From the NCBI GenBank assembly GCA_945910005.1, contig OX246745.1:45108822-45172821 (forward strand): a DNA stretch of 64,000 nt, given 5' to 3'. The translations under genes were made by a program, and so were the position numbers. Of this stretch, positions 1 through 11,111 are shown one piece after another; positions within the stretch are counted from its first letter, which is position 1, and each line of letters starts with the position of its first letter. The notes under the pieces are model-generated. The model did no database searches, was not told where the DNA came from, and worked only from the letters and a program-made list of their open reading frames with translations. Source of the DNA: Isoperla grammatica. Taxonomy: Eukaryota > Arthropoda > Insecta > Plecoptera > Perlodidae.

Positions 1-53
1 ACACTACCCGACCCGAGCCCGACCAGAGTTCAAAAATCACTACCTGCACATCT
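1..53. mobile_element. Possible right end of a hAT-like element
   Basis: The window opens in sequence that ends with CACATCTCTA, the reverse complement of TAGAGATGTG, which looks like the terminus of hAT-type elements. The left end lies outside the window, so neither its partner nor a target duplication can be checked. The call rests only on this short terminus. Confidence 0.25.
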
Positions 54-345
54 CTAATAAATGGATGTGTGAATTAATAATTATGTACACTTAACTTACA
101 TACTGTGACATGTGCAAAAGAAAAAGTGAGGAAAGTGTCTTTTCAAAAGGATGGTGTGTGCTGTTCATGGTCTTCCTAACAGTAGGTTTGGTGTAAGTCT
201 AGTGTTACAAAATTATTTTCTGTGTTGCAGAATCTATACATGTTATTTCAAATGAAATTCAAAAAGAGGTTTAGGACCTATATATCTCTTTTGTATTTAA
301 TATAAATCAATCGACTCCGACAGACCTCGAAAAAAGTATGTGGTT

Positions 346-1075
346 TGAGAGGCCAAACGGCTAGATATGCTTGGTGGGGGTAAAGTTGCTAGGGAACCCA
401 ACAGCGTACCTGGTCGGTGACTGCAGTAGTCTCGTAGATGTTATAGAGATACATAAAAAGTTACAAAACACAAATAACACGTGGAAACTGTTCCAGCTTG
501 ACCACTCGACAAGTGCAGAGAGGTACTAACTTAGGTATATACAGTTATTTACAAGGGTCATGTCAGTGACACTGTTGAGTGTGGAGGGGGGGGGGGGGGG
601 GGACAATCGGGTAGTGAAGAGCTGGACCCCAGCAGATGTTGAGGTTAGGGGGGAGCCTGGAGTTGGTGATCCACTGATGTGCCAGTTCCCATCTTCTAAG
701 CTCATGCTTGTTGCAGCTAGCGGGTAGAGTTCTCGCAACACTGGCTTAGAAGATGAGCTTAGAAGATGGGAACTGGCACATCAGTGGATCACCAACTCCA
801 AGCTCCCCCCTAACCTCAACATCTGCTAGGGTCCAGCTCTTCACTACCTGATTGTCCCCCCCCCCCCCCCCCCTCCACACTCAACAGTGTCACTGACATG
901 ACCCTTGTAAATAACTGTATATACCTAAGTTAGTACCTCTCTGCACTTGTCGAGTGGTCAAGCTGGAACAGTTTCCACGTGTTATTTGTGTTTTGTAACT
1001 TTTTATGTATCTCTATAACATCTACGAGACTACTGCAGTCACCGACCAGGTACGCTGTTGGGTTCCCTATCCATC
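346..1075. mobile_element. Penelope-like element foldback (two inverted 3' ends)
   Basis: Two arms of about 316 bp (roughly 390-705 and 753-1070) are near-perfect reverse complements around a short spacer. In the right arm, 755-829 on the plus strand reads ELRRWELAHQWI and then PPNLNI before a stop. This is the C-terminal end of the GIY-YIG part of Penelope-like proteins, as seen in the longer copy at 43109-44470. The left arm carries the same tail on the minus strand, with TAG changed to TGG. Each arm also holds a G/C homopolymer and the motif CAGGTACGCTGTTGGG. Inverted and truncated copies are typical of Penelope-like elements; no reverse transcriptase remains here. Confidence 0.75.
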
Positions 1076-1642
1076 TTACCTCTAGCTAGCAGACATCGAA
1101 AAGAGAACATTTTTGGAAAGAACTGGATGTATGGTGATTGATAACCCTAAACTTGTCTCTCATATCTTCGAAAAATCATTAATCAATGCGATCTCTGAAC
1201 CCAACCTGTAACCGTGATATGGTGTCTGTACATAGACGATTAACTTTAGTTAGAAATTGCGACCAATTTGATGGCAATTGATTGTGCTCTGATCAGTGTG
1301 ATACGGTATTTGAGTCTGCGTGTATGTATGTATGTATGTATGTGTGAATGATGATCCCTTGGGCTTGAGTAATGCATAGATTATGTCAATGGTAGTCAAA
1401 ACTGAGATCAAGAGTTCGTAATGAGATGCAAAACCGTATGAGGACACGTTTTTGTGAGCAAACATTATTTTTTGTCTGTATCATGCGTTTCCTTAAATAA
1501 TATTGAGTCTAGTATACTTCTATGCTATAGGATATGTAACATAGACCTAAGTAAATCAAGGGTAGGTGAGAACACTTAACAACTCTTCTGCACTCACTTT
1601 CTATCCGATATAGTTTGTGATATTTCTCGTAAAAGGAAAGAG
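1076..1642. other. Intergenic, no gene seen
   Basis: AT-rich sequence with a short GTAT tetranucleotide run near 1320-1343. No open frame with recognisable protein content was found. Confidence 0.5.
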
Positions 1643-2274
1643 CAGAGTGGTTCCCAACCAAGGTGCCATGAACCTGTGCTAGGAGTGTCGCGAAATGTTT
1701 GTGGAAAATGAAAAAGAAATGTTTCTGAATATTTTGAAAATAAAACAAAACAATAATTGTTAATATTTTAACAGTACAAACGAAACATCGTAATAATAGT
1801 CTGACCACGATTGAATTTTCACCGAAACGTATATTACATCGAGGATGCAACATTTTGTACTCTCACTCTCGACCCCCGTCGACCCCGAACAACAGTTTAG
1901 AATTAATTAAACATTTCAGAAACAATTGAGAAAACAGGATCAAATTTATATGGCAGTTATGAGCATCTTACCTGTGTAAGTAAGACGTTTCAGCACTAAC
2001 AGACATTAAATTAAAGAAAAGAGAAAATGAGAGTAAAAACCATGGAAACATGGATTCCCACGTTGTATATCCAACTATAAATAAGTGGTGGTGGTGGTAC
2101 AGTAATTAAATCATTGAATTAAATTTGCAAAATATTGATTTATTACAATGTTCTTATATATTTTAAAAATTATTGGTTTTTGGAGAGGCGTTAATGGTGG
2201 GGGGGGGGTTGCTGCGTGACTCCTAAATGTAGGTTTGGGGTGTCTTGAGTCAAAGAAGGTTGGGAACCACTGTG
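1643..2274. mobile_element. hAT-like non-autonomous element
   Basis: The ends are inverted: 1643-1659 contains AGTGGTTCCCAACC and 2258-2274 contains its reverse complement GGTTGGGAACCACT. Near-terminal GTCGCGAAATG-type words are also characteristic of hAT/Charlie-like short elements. There is no transposase. The 8-bp flanks do not match, so the exact boundaries are uncertain. Confidence 0.6.
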
Positions 2275-3529
2275 TTAAAAAAAAGACAACTTCTGTCTGA
2301 CCTTGGATTTACTTATGTCGGTGGGAAGTTATATTTTGTGCATTGTAAGTATATAATCATTTGAACTAGGGATGTCGTGGAGTAGTATAAGAAAAGTGAG
2401 GAGCCATTCCTCACGATGTTTGCTCGTCCCATTATATGCACTATGGACTTATTTTTGATAGACATAGGAAAACTACAAACATCACCTCATAGATTTCTAA
2501 CTACTGTGTTGTTTAAAGGCTTATGTAGTTAAATAACTAAAAATAAAATAAAGGGAATATTGTATGGATTCAATGAAAGCTTGCTGTGGGAATGAACGAC
2601 ATACTATTATGTTTTTTCTTACTAGATTACGTATATAGAATTGAAATGGATTTAAAAACTATTGCATTCATTTTATGGCATCTCTAGTTCAAACAGATTT
2701 TCTCATAGTATGCAAATGTATTTTATAAACAGAAAATGACTTGACGAACTAAGTAAGGAACTTAGCTGTAGGTAATGTGGAATATGTACATAGAGTCACT
2801 TATTTATGAAGCAAAGACTTATTGTGATGTTTTCCAGTAGTTTGAAATGCTGTTGTTCCTTGTCCAAAGATTGTAGTGATGTACACGGAGCCTCCTTGTG
2901 TCTTATTAGGGGGGACCGGCTAGTCCCCCCTTAAACACCTTTAGTACGAGTATTGGGCTTATCAAGATAAACTATCAGTATCATAGTGTGCTGTCAAGTT
3001 CTTTTGAGTATTTATTTATTGTTGACCAATCCACATGTGTTTTACTGTAGTAAGCTAATGCAATAATTATTAATTAATAATTGATTCAGAATGGGGATAT
3101 GTGTTCATAATTTTTAGAAAAGTATTTTTGGTGATTTTTTAGGTGTTCAGTCTATTCTGTGTTTATGATGATTATACTATCCAATACATAAAATATTAAT
3201 TGCAGAACATTGTAAAACAGATCAAAATATGTCTTACTTAATAAAAGTAATAAAAGGGATGTCAAGCAATATGATGATTATACCTTCAACAAATAACACT
3301 TCAGCCCCTGACCATTCATCATGGATTAGAATCTTATCTTCTGATATACGTAACTAATGTTACGTGGTATCTGTGTTCAAATAAGAACTGTTAGTACCTA
3401 ATGTTGTTACAAGGTTCCCACGTTTGCATCAGAGGTTTGGGTGGTACTGCTGGGGGAAAAATCACTGTTCCACTTATTTGGCAATAAATTAAAATAAATT
3501 AGAACTTGACTTTTTATCATGTATAAAAA
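2275..3529. other. Intergenic, no gene seen
   Basis: AT-rich non-coding sequence. The only structure noted is a short hairpin at about 2908-2933 (GGGGGAC...GTCCCCC). Confidence 0.5.
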
Positions 3530-3537
3530 AGGAACTC

Positions 3538-5792
3538 GGTAATTCTTCCGATTGGGTCCGCGGCTCATTTGCACAAATGCAGTCTCGGAAAGTACTTGAA
3601 ACACTTACTAAAAGACAAATTTATGTTTAAAATGAACCCAAACATGTTTCGGTGTCTGCTAAAACATTCAAAATTGCCTTTTTCGATGATCTAAAACAGC
3701 GTTTAGACGGCGGATTTTCCCATTGTCGCCATGTTGTTTTTCTGCCGCCCAACGTTCTGCAGGTCTACCAACGTAAGGCCTACCAAAGTGAAATACACTG
3801 AAAGTGACTGCTAGAGCGCGCTATGGCCTACGTAGGCGGGAGTCGAAAGTGACTTTGCCCAGCTACCTGACATCCCACGAAATTCGGTTAGGTTAGGGGA
3901 TCAGGTTGAGGATTGCCCACGAAAGTGGATACAGCGCGCCAGCCCACGGAAGGAAGAAGGTTATTGGGTCCGGTTTTGACAACGGCCTAGAGCGCGCTAT
4001 GGCCTACGTAGGCGGGAGTCGGATAAGGCCAGGATGGGTGACACTGAATCAAAGTGACTTTGCCCAGCTACCTGACATCCCACGAAATTCGGTTAGGTTA
4101 GGGGATCAGGTTGAGGATTGCCCACGAAAGTTAGTACGGTTATTGGATCTGGTTATAGCTCCAGTCGGCCTCATGAATAACAAATTGTGCGCTTCATACG
4201 TTGGCGTAGTGTCACCAATCCTGGCCTAAGTCGAGACTAACGTTAGGCTAACGGCCTAGAGCGCGCTATGGCCTAGGTTAAATTTACGCCTTCTTCAAAT
4301 TGTATCACTCAAATAAATTACGCCTTCTTCAATTTGTATTACACAAATAAATTACGCCTTCTTCAAATTCTATTACTCAAATAAATGGTACCTTCTTCTT
4401 CAAGTTGTGAATACAACTATCCATTCATAATTACACCACAAAACTAGTGCAAAATGACAAAAGGTGTAGGTAAATCAAACAAACCAATTAAGTAGGTTAG
4501 GCTAGGTCAAATCACGTTGTACCTAGTATTTGAATTGAGATGGAGTGTGACGGATGCGTTTTGGGATTGCTTGCTTTTTGCAACATTTGTGAGGAACATG
4601 ACAGTCTTGTCAAGTGGTTACGTTGTCATAATGTGATTTTGAGCGAGAAGTTATGTGAAAAGTGTGGGAAGAGCTGCTTTATGCGAAAACGGTGGCACTT
4701 TGAGTGTGGAAAAGCGACTAGGAAAAGAGGAATTGCAGTGCGTTGTAACTTCTCAGTATCTGCTCTGAAGTACACATGGTTTGCCGGGGCTAAAGTCTCT
4801 GTAGAACGGTTGTGCAAATTCACAATGTTCTGGATTTGTCTGAAACCCCCTCGCCATACCTTCATAAAGGAGGAATTATCCATGAGTGATAAAACGGTTG
4901 TAGACTGGTCGAACTTCTGTCGGGAAGTATGTATTTCATGGTGCGAGGAAAGGTCAGAAAAACTCGGGGGCGTTGGTTCCGTTGTTGAAATAGACGAAGC
5001 GAAAATTGGAAAGAGAAAATATAACCGCGGACGGCGCGTAGAGGGCCAGTGGGTGTTCGGCGGTTTTGAACGGGGCACCAAGAAGTTATTTAAAGTCGCC
5101 GTGGAGACGAGGGATTCGGAGACCTTGGTCGGAGTACTTAAACAATGGGTGAAGCCGGGAACAACCATAATATCAGATTGTTGGCGCTCATATGCTTGCT
5201 TACAAGATGAGGGGTTCCAGCACTACACGGTCAACCATAGTAAGAATTTCGTAGATCCCGCCACTGGTGCTCACACCAACAATATTGAAAGGGCGTGGCG
5301 CGAGGTGCGGGCGAACGTTCCGCGGTATGGTAGAAGGAAGCACCTGTACTATGGCTACCTATGTGAATATTTATGGAGGCGAGCTGTTCCATGCCATAAG
5401 GACAGGTTACACCACTTTTTCAAAGACATGGTTGCGGAGCTGTACAATCCGAGTAGGTAGGGATAGCTAATCCAAGGTCGGTAAAGTAGTACATGTACTT
5501 ACCGACCTTGTCCTGGATTATGCAGCAGTTCTGTGTAACTTTCAATGGTTGGCAACACTGCCAGAACGTCAAAGATGGCGATCAGTAATGGCTGACTCAT
5601 TTTCTTACTTCTGTCATCTCGAACACTTACATCACATTTTCTGTACTTATAAACTAAATTTGAACATTAAAACTATATAAAAAATACTTTGTACACTAGA
5701 TTTAATATATTTACTACAGTAAATATGAAGAAATGTCATTAATTTTTATTTTACAGTGATTTTTGACCGCGGACCCAATAGGAAGATTTACC
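3538..5792 (+). mobile_element. Complete Merlin DNA transposon
   Basis: The element is flanked by a perfect 8-bp duplication AGGAACTC (3530-3537 and 5793-5800). Terminal inverted repeats of 26 bp (3538-3563 and 5767-5792) match at 24 positions and share ATTGGGTCCGCGG. The interior holds an intact transposase (4540-5460), two copies of a long segment (3811-3930 and 3987-4129), three tandem copies of a 36-bp unit starting AATTACGCCTTCTTC (4282-4390), and a hairpin just after the gene (about 5475-5510). Target duplications of 8-9 bp are established for Merlin. The uninterrupted structure suggests recent mobility. Confidence 0.93.
4540..5460 (+). CDS. Merlin transposase (ISXO2/IS1016-like DDE nuclease)
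   Basis: This intact 306-residue frame encodes the enzyme that would cut and reinsert the surrounding element by binding its terminal repeats. An N-terminal cysteine-rich region (CxxC at about 39-42 and further cysteines to 56) looks like the zinc-ribbon DNA-binding part. The DDE catalytic core shows aspartate 152 in VEIDEAKIG, aspartate 213 in ISDCWRSY and glutamate 250 in NNIERAWREV, with the conserved GQWVFGG strand between the first two. Length fits the family, roughly 270-310 residues. The start is the ATG at 4540. No stop or frameshift is visible, and no intron is needed. The gene stands alone inside its inverted repeats. The family call is firm; activity is inferred. Confidence 0.95.
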   Translation: MECDGCVLGLLAFCNICEEHDSLVKWLRCHNVILSEKLCEKCGKSCFMRKRWHFECGKATRKRGIAVRCNFSVSALKYTWFAGAKVSVERLCKFTMFWICLKPPRHTFIKEELSMSDKTVVDWSNFCREVCISWCEERSEKLGGVGSVVEIDEAKIGKRKYNRGRRVEGQWVFGGFERGTKKLFKVAVETRDSETLVGVLKQWVKPGTTIISDCWRSYACLQDEGFQHYTVNHSKNFVDPATGAHTNNIERAWREVRANVPRYGRRKHLYYGYLCEYLWRRAVPCHKDRLHHFFKDMVAELYNPSR

Positions 5793-5800
5793 AGGAACTC

Positions 5801-7923
5801 ATTAACCAACGCTAGTGGTGATGTTGTTGTGCATAGGACTAGGGGAGGCCCTCCTGCCAGTGTGGGTCCGGCAAGCACAACCCCAGAAATGTTGCCAATT
5901 CTTATAATGTAATTGGAGTGTTTTAATGAGCTTTAGGCATGTTTTTTTAATAAAATTTGTTACTGGTTACCAGTGTGACATTAACGGTGGTATTAGCAAG
6001 TCAAAATGGTCTACTCCCGAGTATTTACCCGGGTTACCAGCCCCTTGTTACAGCCCTGGTTGTACACTTATTGTTGAAACGCTGGCATAGTAATAGTAAT
6101 TAGATGAGCGGAGCATATTAGCGGAGTGAATCTCTCCATTCAACTTAATCGGCGCTTTGTCTGTGTGTGTGTGCGCTAAATTTTGTTCGTCGCGCACAGG
6201 TCAAACGGCTTGACGGATTTGGCTGACATTTTAAAGTAACACTCTTGACCACTAAGCTAGAAACTGTTAACATAACCAGCAAAATCTGTCAAGATGCCAA
6301 CCTACAAAAAATTCTTCTTTCTTCTTTTCTTATACCAACAATTGACATCTCATGTCATCATGTATTTTCTGGTCAGCCAGTAGAGATAGGACTCCTGTTC
6401 CCTCCGTTCCATGCCACCCGGAATTTTGTCCCTTTCATTCTTTAGATATGTACATTCAAAGATATACCTCCTGTCTGGTTCTTGGTGGAAAAAATTCAGT
6501 TTTAATTTTTTTTATTAAAACTTGGCAAATTTAAAGATTTTTTAAAATTTATGTTCACACCAACAATGTTGAAAATTAATACATAGTAGTTTTGGAATTG
6601 TAACTTTGACCGCCGTTTTGTAAATAATATTTACTATTTAGTTTTTATTTACGGGAATGTTTATTGTATTTTTTACAGTGTTCTAGTAATATGATTTGCA
6701 TTTGAGGACCATTGAAGTGAGATGCACATAGTATGCAGCACAAATGGCGTACGCACAGAGACCTTTCTCGCTGCACATTTGCAATTTCGATAACTGTAAT
6801 AGTATGGCAACCATAGTGTGTTATGTTTTATGACTTTGACGGCAAACATGACAAAGTTAACTACGAATTTTGTCGAAAATTTAAAACGCTTTTATTATGG
6901 ATTAAATGCGATAATTGCATTATTTAACAATATCACGTTTTAGATCTAGCCTGTATCCACATTATGCAACTTTCTATGCACAGATAACTTTAATAGTTTA
7001 TGAATTAGCACCTATTGAGTTAAATCCTCATTATTAATGGATTTAATTGTTTTTAATCCTTCATTTGAAAACATAAATAATAAATATGCAATTGCCAATT
7101 GGTAAACACGCATCCATGTGGGAGTTGCGTAACAGTTCAAGAAGGTAATAGAGAGTGGGTGTACGGCCAATTGTACTAAAGAACTCGCTGAAAAGAATTA
7201 AATTGATAGTAAGGATTGTGCTGTTATTTTATCCGTCACTTTGAAATGTGGAAGATATTTGTGTGAAGAATTTGGAGAAGAATATCAAGGCAGGTTTTGA
7301 ACATATCGAGAAGAAGGTTCTGTTCTAGTTGTCGGTAGGGATGGTCTTCCGTTCGCCCCGTCTGGGCTACTGACAGCATTTCAGCAGTTGGCAAAAATAA
7401 CTGCAATTTTTCATAAAAATGTGTATTGCGATGATATGATACCATTACAAGTAAGTCGTGATTAAATCATGTCAATTTCTTTTTTATCTAACGATTACCA
7501 GTTTTAATTTTCAAATAATACCGCATCCCTAATTTGTACTATTAAAGTAAAAACCTCTATCCTATAGACAGTTTCTTTTAACTGTCCTCAAACATGAGCT
7601 GTGATAACTTTTGTTGAAACACACCCCAAAAGTTAAAATTAGGTATATTATTAATTCTATAAATAATAAGGTGGATATCAGTACATAGTAAATAAAATGT
7701 GTTATCACAATACAACTTTGACCATCCAAAAATTGCTTTATATGTCAATCAGTTTCTATAATTTTCATAATGAGAATTTTTCATTTAAAACATCTATACA
7801 ACTAATTTCATGAGTATTCAGAAATCAGTCTTGGCCAGGACAAAAAGTTCACTTTTCAAAGCTCACTTGATGGGGTCTGAGCTGTTCAATAATAATAGTT
7901 ATACCAATAATGAGTACACATAT
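5801..7923. other. Intergenic, no gene seen
   Basis: About 2.1 kb between the Merlin element and the last exon of the Ly6-type gene. It is AT-rich with no recognisable coding exon. It probably holds the 3' untranslated region and polyadenylation site of the Ly6-type gene at its right edge, but no clear AATAAA signal was picked out. Confidence 0.45.
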
Positions 7924-8114
7924 TTAATTAAATGCAAATAACACAGATGTACTTATAGCTAAAGTAAGTGTTAAAGTTGTATCGTAGATCACGGGCGATA
8001 CTGCATTGCACAGGTCTCCCTGGCAGAAGCACATGTATACTTTCTTGTATTTCCATTCGACCTCTGCACATCTCTCTTCGTTGTCAGGGTTGCTTCTTTG
8101 CATACACAGACGCT
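7924..8114 (-). CDS. Ly6/uPAR-type GPI-anchored protein, exon 3 (last)
   Basis: Residues 83 (part) to 145 of the protein described at exon 1. The frame begins after an acceptor (CTACAG) with two bases completing a codon opened by exon 2. It carries cysteines 86, 98, 111, 113 and 118. The signature CFCQGDLCN matches the closing CxCxxDxCN-type motif of three-finger LU domains. After asparagine 119 comes a short linker and a hydrophobic tail (TTLTLTLAISTSVLFAF), which ends at the stop as expected of a GPI-attachment signal. The lesson from the tail is that the protein should sit on the outer face of the cell membrane. Confidence 0.85.
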
Positions 8115-8254
8115 CTGTAGCGGTGCCGTAGTCTGTTCACAAGAAAACCAGTGTTACTCATTACTAGGCCGGGCTTATATTTCATGCTGTTCAAATAAAA
8201 ACCAATGTACATATTTAGTAACAAGTGAAAATCAAACTTCATTGTATTCGGACC

Positions 8255-9215
8255 CAGTGATGATTTCAGGCATATCCCGGGGGGGGGGGGGAGCCCCCCC
8301 CCCCGGCAGTTGTAAATGCCCCCCCCCCCTAGCAGATTGAAAAAATCACATGAAGTAATGTAAATTTGCAACAAAAAAAATGCAAAATACAAGAAAATGA
8401 GGTGTATTTTTCCACCTCATATAGGACTAGGAAATAAATCGATTTCCACGAAAAACTCAACTACGTAAATGTTGCAACATTTTATTTTCTATTGAAACGA
8501 TGTTAGGTAAAGGTAAGAATGTCAAATAGGAATCACCTCATATTCGAAAACTGAAAGGATGGCATCAACAGAGACCGTAACCCCCTCCACCCCTGCCTTT
8601 TGTCACGGCGCATCCCTTCTTCCTCTTGTCAACCAAGTTTTGGGTAATTACGCTCGGAAGAAACCCCGTAGAATCCGACTGCTCTAAACTGTGTAAGTAA
8701 ATACCTAAGCCCGGATTCACAAGAGGTCCTAAGTCTTTTTTGCTCTTATCTGAAAAACCGACCTAACTTTGAATCGCTTGTGGATCCAGAGGAAAAATCT
8801 TAAAACAGATTCTAAAACATTATTGTAATTGTCATTGTGTCCTGGTTCCCACCTGCTTCAGGTGACCTGGGTCTGGTTTTACAAGAGGTCGAAAGTTATG
8901 TCGTTCTTAGAGTTAAGACCAGAAAACGACTTAGGACCTCTTGTGAATCCGGACCCTGGTATTTAAAATAATAAATAGACTTGTTGATTTTATGATTATT
9001 TACACAACTATAATATGGCACTAGATTTCACAATTCGTGTGTATCAGGCTACCCACTGGTTTTAGTATAAACATCACCCATTTTGCGCATCTTGTATCCC
9101 ACACACAGGAAGACAATTTGTTTCTAAACCCTAAGCCATAAAATGAGTTACTAATTAAGCAACATCCCAGATTTTTATCAGCCCCCCTTAGGAAAAATGT
9201 CTGAAATCATCACTG
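8255..9215. mobile_element. hAT-like element in intron 2 of the Ly6-type gene
   Basis: Terminal repeats CAGTGATGATTTCAG (left) and CTGAAATCATCACTG (right) are flanked by TTCGGACC (8247-8254) and TTCAGACC (9216-9223), a 7-of-8 match to a hAT target duplication. It has no transposase and includes G and C homopolymers near the left end. A palindromic short element lies inside it at about 8699-8965. Confidence 0.8.
8699..8965. mobile_element. Nested palindromic MITE (GGATTCACAAGAGG family)
   Basis: Left arm CCCGGATTCACAAGAGGTCC and right arm GGACCTCTTGTGAATCCGG are inverted repeats, with weaker pairing continuing outward (TAAATACC against GGTATTTA). Related termini (GGATTCACGAAGGTGCCTAA) occur at 28853 and, inverted, at 38352. 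No coding capacity. Confidence 0.65.
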
Positions 9216-9672
9216 TTCAGACCCCCCCCCTCCCAGCCCCTCAATACAGACAGCCAAAGTTCTATATTATTGACACAAATAAATCATACTCAAACTTGGT
9301 GAACTAACTATTCCTACCCTCCCCCCCCCCCCCCCTACCTTTCCTAAAAAACATTCAGAAAAGCATTTTGCACAAATCATTAAGGAAGATTACAACAATA
9401 ATGTGTACTTTCTATTCCATATTTATTGTATTTAACTTGATAGTGACACTAGCCTTCCAAAATATGCGAGTCACTCAGTCAACGACTCATAAGGACAGGC
9501 ATAGTCTGGTTACTAGTAAATAAGCAAAAATACATGCTCAAGTACATTCAACATTAAGTGCCCCCCCAGGATTTGGGAACTACTACTCGAACTTTTATGC
9601 AGTGAACATTACTACTCAAACTTTTATACAGTGAACATTCAATCGAATACCACCCATAAGTTAATGTAGTTT
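9216..9672. other. Intron 2 remainder
   Basis: Intronic DNA of the Ly6-type gene between the hAT insertion and the minisatellite. It has C-rich homopolymers (about 9223-9235 and 9320-9338). No exon was found. Confidence 0.5.
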
Positions 9673-10965
9673 GAGTATTCTATGCTATCCAGACCTACCA
9701 AGACATGTGGGCTACTGACCGTCCTTGTATCAGCTCCCTCCCTCCAGGAGTATTCTATGCTATCCAGACCTACCAAGACATGTGGGCTACTGACCGTCCT
9801 TGTATCAGCTCCCTCCCTCCAGGAGTATTCTATGCTATCCAGACCTACCAAGACATGTGGGCTACTGACCTTCCTCCTTGTATCAGCTCCCTCCCTCCAG
9901 GAGTATTCTATGCTATCCAGACCTACCAAGACATGTGGGCTACTGACCGTCCTCCTTGTATCAGCTCCCTCCCTCCAGGAGTATTCTATGCTATCCAGAC
10001 CTACCAAGACATGTGGGCTACTGACCGTCCTTGTATCAGCTCCCTCCCTCCAGGAGTATTCTATGCTATCCAGACCTACCAAGACATGTGGGCTACTGAC
10101 CGTCCTTGTATCAGCTCCCTCCCTCCAGGAGTATTCTATGCTATCCAGACCTACCAAGACATGTGGGCTACTGACCGTCCTTGTATCAGCTCCCTCCCTC
10201 CAGGAGTATTCTATGCTATCCAGACCTACCAAGACATGTGGGCTACTGACCGTCCTTGTATCAGCTCCCTCCCTCCAGGAGTATTCTATGCTATCCAGAC
10301 CTACCAAGACATGTGGGCTACTGACCGTCCTTGTATCAGCTCCCTCCCTCCAGGAGTATTCTATGCTATCCAGACCTACCAAGACATGTGGGCTACTGAC
10401 CGTGCTCCTTGTATCAGCTCCCTCCCTCCAGGAGTATTCTATGCTATCCAGACCTACCAAGACATGTGGGCTACTGACCGTCCTTGTATCAGCTCCCTCC
10501 CTCCAGGAGTATTCTATGCTATCCAGACCTACCAAGACATGTGGGCTACTGACCGTCCTTGTATCAGCTCCCTCCCTCCAGGAGTATTCTATGCTATCCA
10601 GACCTACCAAGACATGTGGGCTACTGACCTTCCTCCTTGTATCAGCTCCCTCCCTCCAGGAGTATTCTATGCTATCCAGACCTACCAAGACATGTGGGCT
10701 ACTGACCGTCCTTGTATCAGCTCCCTCCCTCCAGGAGTATTCTATGCTATCCAGACCTACCAAGACATGTGGGCTACTGACCGTCCTTGTATCAGCTCCC
10801 TCCCTCTAGGAGTATTCTATGCTATCCAGACCTACCAAGACATGTGGGCTACTGACCGTCCTCCTTGTATCAGCTCCCTCCCTCCAGGAGTATGCTATGC
10901 TATCCAGACCTACCAAGACATGTGGGCTACTGACCATCTTCCTTGTATGAGCTTCCTCCCTCCAG
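9673..10965 (-). repeat. 75/78-bp minisatellite made of 17 copies of an exon-end plus splice donor
   Basis: Units start at 9673, 9748, 9823, 9901, 9979, 10054, 10129, 10204, 10279, 10354, 10432, 10507, 10582, 10660, 10735, 10810 and 10888. Twelve are 75 bp and five are 78 bp, and most copies are almost identical. The unit nearest exon 2 (10888-10965) is the most diverged and contains the real exon-2 end. On the minus strand every copy retains the exon-like segment CTGGAGGGAGG...ACAAGG followed by a GGTCAGT donor. Because unit lengths are multiples of three, several frames stay open across the array. Those long frames are not genes. Confidence 0.95.
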
Positions 10966-11111
10966 GATCTTGCCGCACCATCCTGAAGCGCACGGGATGG
11001 CTTCAGCTCCAAACTGATCCTTCAGAGTTGTCACATTTGTGTAGAGGAATGGATCCTTGCAGTCTCCTAAATCTCCCCGAGAGCGGCACTTGAAGCAGCG
11101 CTTCAAAGCTC
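10935..11111 (-). CDS. Ly6/uPAR-type GPI-anchored protein, exon 2
   Basis: Residues 24 (part) to 83 (part). The acceptor is GGTTTCAG just above 11111 and the donor is GATG|GTCAGT at 10935/10934. Entry and exit phases both agree with exons 1 and 3 (2 + 58 codons + 1). It encodes cysteines 29 and 32 (CFKC), 41, 64 and 69 (ASGWC), the first half of the LU disulfide pattern. A glycosylation sequon NVT lies at 49-51. Its 3' end has been copied into the adjacent minisatellite. Reading through the donor would meet a TAG stop after two codons. Confidence 0.85.

Noticed and set aside
4626..5168. 180-codon minus-strand frame
   Set aside because: Antisense shadow of the Merlin transposase.
9639..11093. 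Three long overlapping frames (374-462 codons) across the 75-bp array
   Set aside because: Unit length is a multiple of three, keeping frames open. Only the exon part at 10935-11111 has domain and splice support.
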